From NCBI RefSeq assembly GCF_900111555.1, contig NZ_FOHZ01000009.1, positions 1-64,000 of the forward strand: a DNA stretch of 64,000 nucleotides. The letters are read 5' to 3'. The notes below the pieces were generated by a model that worked only from the letters and a program-made list of their open reading frames with translations, had not been told where the DNA came from and did not search any database. Of the stretch, positions 62,263 through 64,000 are shown one piece after another; position 1 is the first letter of the stretch; every line of letters begins with the position of its first letter. A program made the position numbers and the translations under genes. This DNA is from Marinobacter segnicrescens. Lineage in GTDB: Bacteria; Pseudomonadota; Gammaproteobacteria; Pseudomonadales; Oleiphilaceae.

Positions 62263-63341
62263 CGCTGCAGGTTCGGGCCCGAGTGCAGCGGGGAGACTTC
62301 TCGCTCACCATTAACGATACCCTGCCCAGCAACGGCATTACCGCCCTGTTCGGCCGTTCCGGCTGTGGCAAAACCACCCTGCTTCGGATCATCGCGGGGC
62401 TTGAGAAACTGCGGGATGCCGAGGTCTCATTCAATGGCGAAGTATGGCAGGCGGGCCGCCGCAGGATGCCGATAAACCGGCGCCGGCTGGGACTGGTGTT
62501 CCAGGAGTCCAGCCTCCTGCCTCACCTGTCCGTGGAAGCAAACCTGATGTATGGCTATCGCCGAACGACGGAAGGCCAACGGCGCCTCCACCCGGAAACG
62601 GTTCGCCCCCTGCTGGCCCTGGATGATTTGTTGCAACAACCGGTTCACACACTGTCCGGGGGCCAGCGCCAGCGGGTCGCCCTCGGTCGTGCCCTGCTCA
62701 CCAGCCCGCAACTGATGCTGCTGGACGAGCCCCTGTCGGCGCTGGACACGACCGCCAAGCGGGAGATCCTGCCCTTTCTGTCCGGGCTGTCGACCACTAC
62801 CGGCGTGCCCATGCTGCTGGTGACCCACTCCGCGCGGGAGGTGGAACAACTGGCCGATCAGGTGGCCTTTATGGAACAGGGTCGCATCGAGCGCGTGGAG
62901 CCCTTGCGGGAAGCACTGACACGTCCGGAATCGCCTCTGTTCAGCGACGAGGGGCCGGCAACCGTATTGCAGGGTGACCTTCGGGAGACTGGCGAAGGGC
63001 AGTGGCAGTTCGTTACACCGGGTGGCAACGGTCGGCCTTCGGTCGTTTTCCAGGTCAGCGGTCAGTCCAGCCACCATACCAGCCTGCATCGGCTCCGCAT
63101 TCTCGCCAGCGATGTCAGCCTGGCCCTGACCCAACCGCAAGGTATCAGTATCCGCAATATGATGCCGGTGCGGGTCGAACGCATCGAACAAAGCGATGAA
63201 CACCGCTGCACAATCAGCTGCCGGCTGGCAGACGGCCAGCTGCTGCTGTCACGGATCACCCTACAGTCGGTTGTAGAACTGGGGCTGGCGCCTGGGGATT
63301 CCGTCGTGGCTCTGGTGAAGTCTGCCGCGTTGATGGAGTAG
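62259..63341 (+). CDS. modC: molybdate ABC transporter ATPase
   Basis: 360 residues. Walker A is GRSGCGKTT (32-40), the signature LSGGQRQRVALGRALL, Walker B LMLLDEPLSALD. The C-terminal part (about 290-355) is the TOBE/Mop molybdate-binding domain, with IRNMMPVRVERI and ISCRLADGQLLLSRIT, typical of ModC regulation by molybdate. It completes the high-affinity molybdate importer that supplies the molybdenum cofactor. Confidence 0.95.
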   Translation: MTLQVRARVQRGDFSLTINDTLPSNGITALFGRSGCGKTTLLRIIAGLEKLRDAEVSFNGEVWQAGRRRMPINRRRLGLVFQESSLLPHLSVEANLMYGYRRTTEGQRRLHPETVRPLLALDDLLQQPVHTLSGGQRQRVALGRALLTSPQLMLLDEPLSALDTTAKREILPFLSGLSTTTGVPMLLVTHSAREVEQLADQVAFMEQGRIERVEPLREALTRPESPLFSDEGPATVLQGDLRETGEGQWQFVTPGGNGRPSVVFQVSGQSSHHTSLHRLRILASDVSLALTQPQGISIRNMMPVRVERIEQSDEHRCTISCRLADGQLLLSRITLQSVVELGLAPGDSVVALVKSAALME

Positions 63342-63347
63342 GCATGA

Positions 63348-63385
63348 AAGCAGACATGCCCGGGTTCCTGCGGGCATATCTGCTT
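63348..63385. terminator. hairpin between convergent modC and DUF4397 genes
   Basis: AAGCAGACATGCCCG and CGGGCATATCTGCTT with one mismatch and an eight-base loop. T residues are few on both sides, so activity is uncertain. Confidence 0.6.
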
Positions 63386-63394
63386 CGTGTTGGA

Positions 63395-64000
63395 TTAAAA
63401 AACGGCCAGGTCATCCAGCAGGATCAGCCCCAAATCCTCGAGGACTGAACCGTTGCCGTCTTCACCGTCCCGGGCGACTACTGTATAGACACCACCGTTG
63501 GTCACAACAACACTGTCAGCGCTGATGGCAACGTTTCCATCCAGGTCCGTTACCCGCAGGTTATAGGTGCCCGCAGGAATGGCAAGGTAGTCGGTCACTG
63601 CCTTGTAGGGGACATCAGCCAGAGCCGGCGTGGCATTATCAATATCGAACTGGTCCTCAGGCAACAGGTAGATATTGACGTTACCCGCCTGGGTGGAGGC
63701 ATGCACCACGCGCAGGGTCGCCTGGGTGGCAATGCTGCGGACACTGTCTGCCAGCGCCAGGGCTTCGATGGCCGGATCACCACCCAGCAAACCTACCGCC
63801 AGGACCGAATAGCCCTGGCCATTGGTAAGGCTCAGGTCGGTATCAATCGCTACGACCGAGTTGTCTGCATTGGCGACGACCTTGACGTTATAGTTGCCGG
63901 CCGCCAGCACAGCATACTCGTCAAGTGCAGCCGACGGTGCAGCGAGGCCAAAGGTGATATTGGTCAGGGCAGTAGGATCGTCGTCTAGCAGCACATCCAC
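63395..64000 (-). CDS. DUF4397 domain-containing protein, C-terminal part (runs off the window)
   Basis: The visible 201 codons hold the last domains of a longer protein whose start lies beyond 64000. LRVVHASTQAGNVNIYLLPE is the DUF4397 strand pattern, and AIPAGTYNLRVTDLDGN with VVTNGGVYTVVARDGEDG completes a copy; an earlier copy is in FGLAAPSAALDEYAVLAAGN. DUF4397 proteins are secreted beta-sandwich, often lipoprotein, repeats of unknown role. The Asp-rich, acidic surface fits an extracellular marine protein. Confidence 0.85.
   Translation of the reverse strand: MDVLLDDDPTALTNITFGLAAPSAALDEYAVLAAGNYNVKVVANADNSVVAIDTDLSLTNGQGYSVLAVGLLGGDPAIEALALADSVRSIATQATLRVVHASTQAGNVNIYLLPEDQFDIDNATPALADVPYKAVTDYLAIPAGTYNLRVTDLDGNVAISADSVVVTNGGVYTVVARDGEDGNGSVLEDLGLILLDDLAVF

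Overview
The window looks like a chromosomal piece of a marine gammaproteobacterium. Marinobacter is my best guess, from GC-rich coding, AlkK-type fatty acyl-CoA ligase, many acyl-CoA enzymes, TRAP transporters and an Aer-type receptor; this is inference, since no rRNA or other marker gene is present. There is no tRNA, rRNA, CRISPR array, transposase or prophage that I can see. Almost everything is catabolic: uptake and CoA-activation of carboxylic acids followed by beta-oxidation-type chemistry.

Region A (1-29.6 kb) is a large carboxylate-catabolism region. It holds an acyl-CoA dehydrogenase (cut by the window edge), a nitronate monooxygenase-family protein, five AMP-forming acyl-CoA ligases, three TRAP-type solute-binding proteins without their own permeases, a two-gene MaoC dehydratase, a LivGHMKF-type ABC importer cotranscribed with a long-chain acyl-CoA synthetase, an ACAD10/LvaA-type kinase, a complete TRAP importer (order P-M-Q) fused transcriptionally to a thiolase, and an operon of two enoyl-CoA hydratases and a 2,4-dienoyl-CoA-reductase-like enzyme. 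A 16-bp palindrome, TCGTC-N6-GACGA, occurs seven times, always between genes and always upstream of these transcription units. I read it as the operator of one unidentified regulator that makes the region a single regulon. A low-GC unknown gene with a probable frameshift (25.7-26.7 kb) interrupts it.

Region B (29.7-36.3 kb) is a valine/isobutyryl-CoA degradation operon (mmsA, enoyl-CoA hydratase, mmsB, 3-hydroxyisobutyryl-CoA hydrolase, acyl-CoA dehydrogenase) with a divergent LysR regulator. Region C (36.3-41.1 kb) is accessory: a class 3 lipase paired with a small secreted protein (possible effector/immunity pair), a lone polysaccharide flippase and a polytopic membrane protein of unknown substrate.

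Region D (41.3-53.2 kb) fits dicarboxylate breakdown: thiolase, glutaryl-CoA dehydrogenase, a two-subunit PimC/PimD-like acyl-CoA dehydrogenase, class II aldolase-family protein, enoyl-CoA hydratase, amidase and a TRAP DctPQM importer. A second inverted repeat, GTTTC-N7-GAAAY, precedes both the thiolase and the TRAP genes.

Region E (53.4-64 kb) has a methyl-accepting chemotaxis protein, a neurotransmitter:sodium symporter, an Aer-like receptor, an EamA exporter, a DUF1415 protein, modABC and the end of a DUF4397 protein. The 55.4-55.8 kb gap holds the strangest structure here: four long, near-perfect hairpins whose arms differ in sequence but whose tip, with an invariant five-base bulge (TGACT), is conserved and covaries. 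A half copy lies on the far side of the neighbouring symporter gene.
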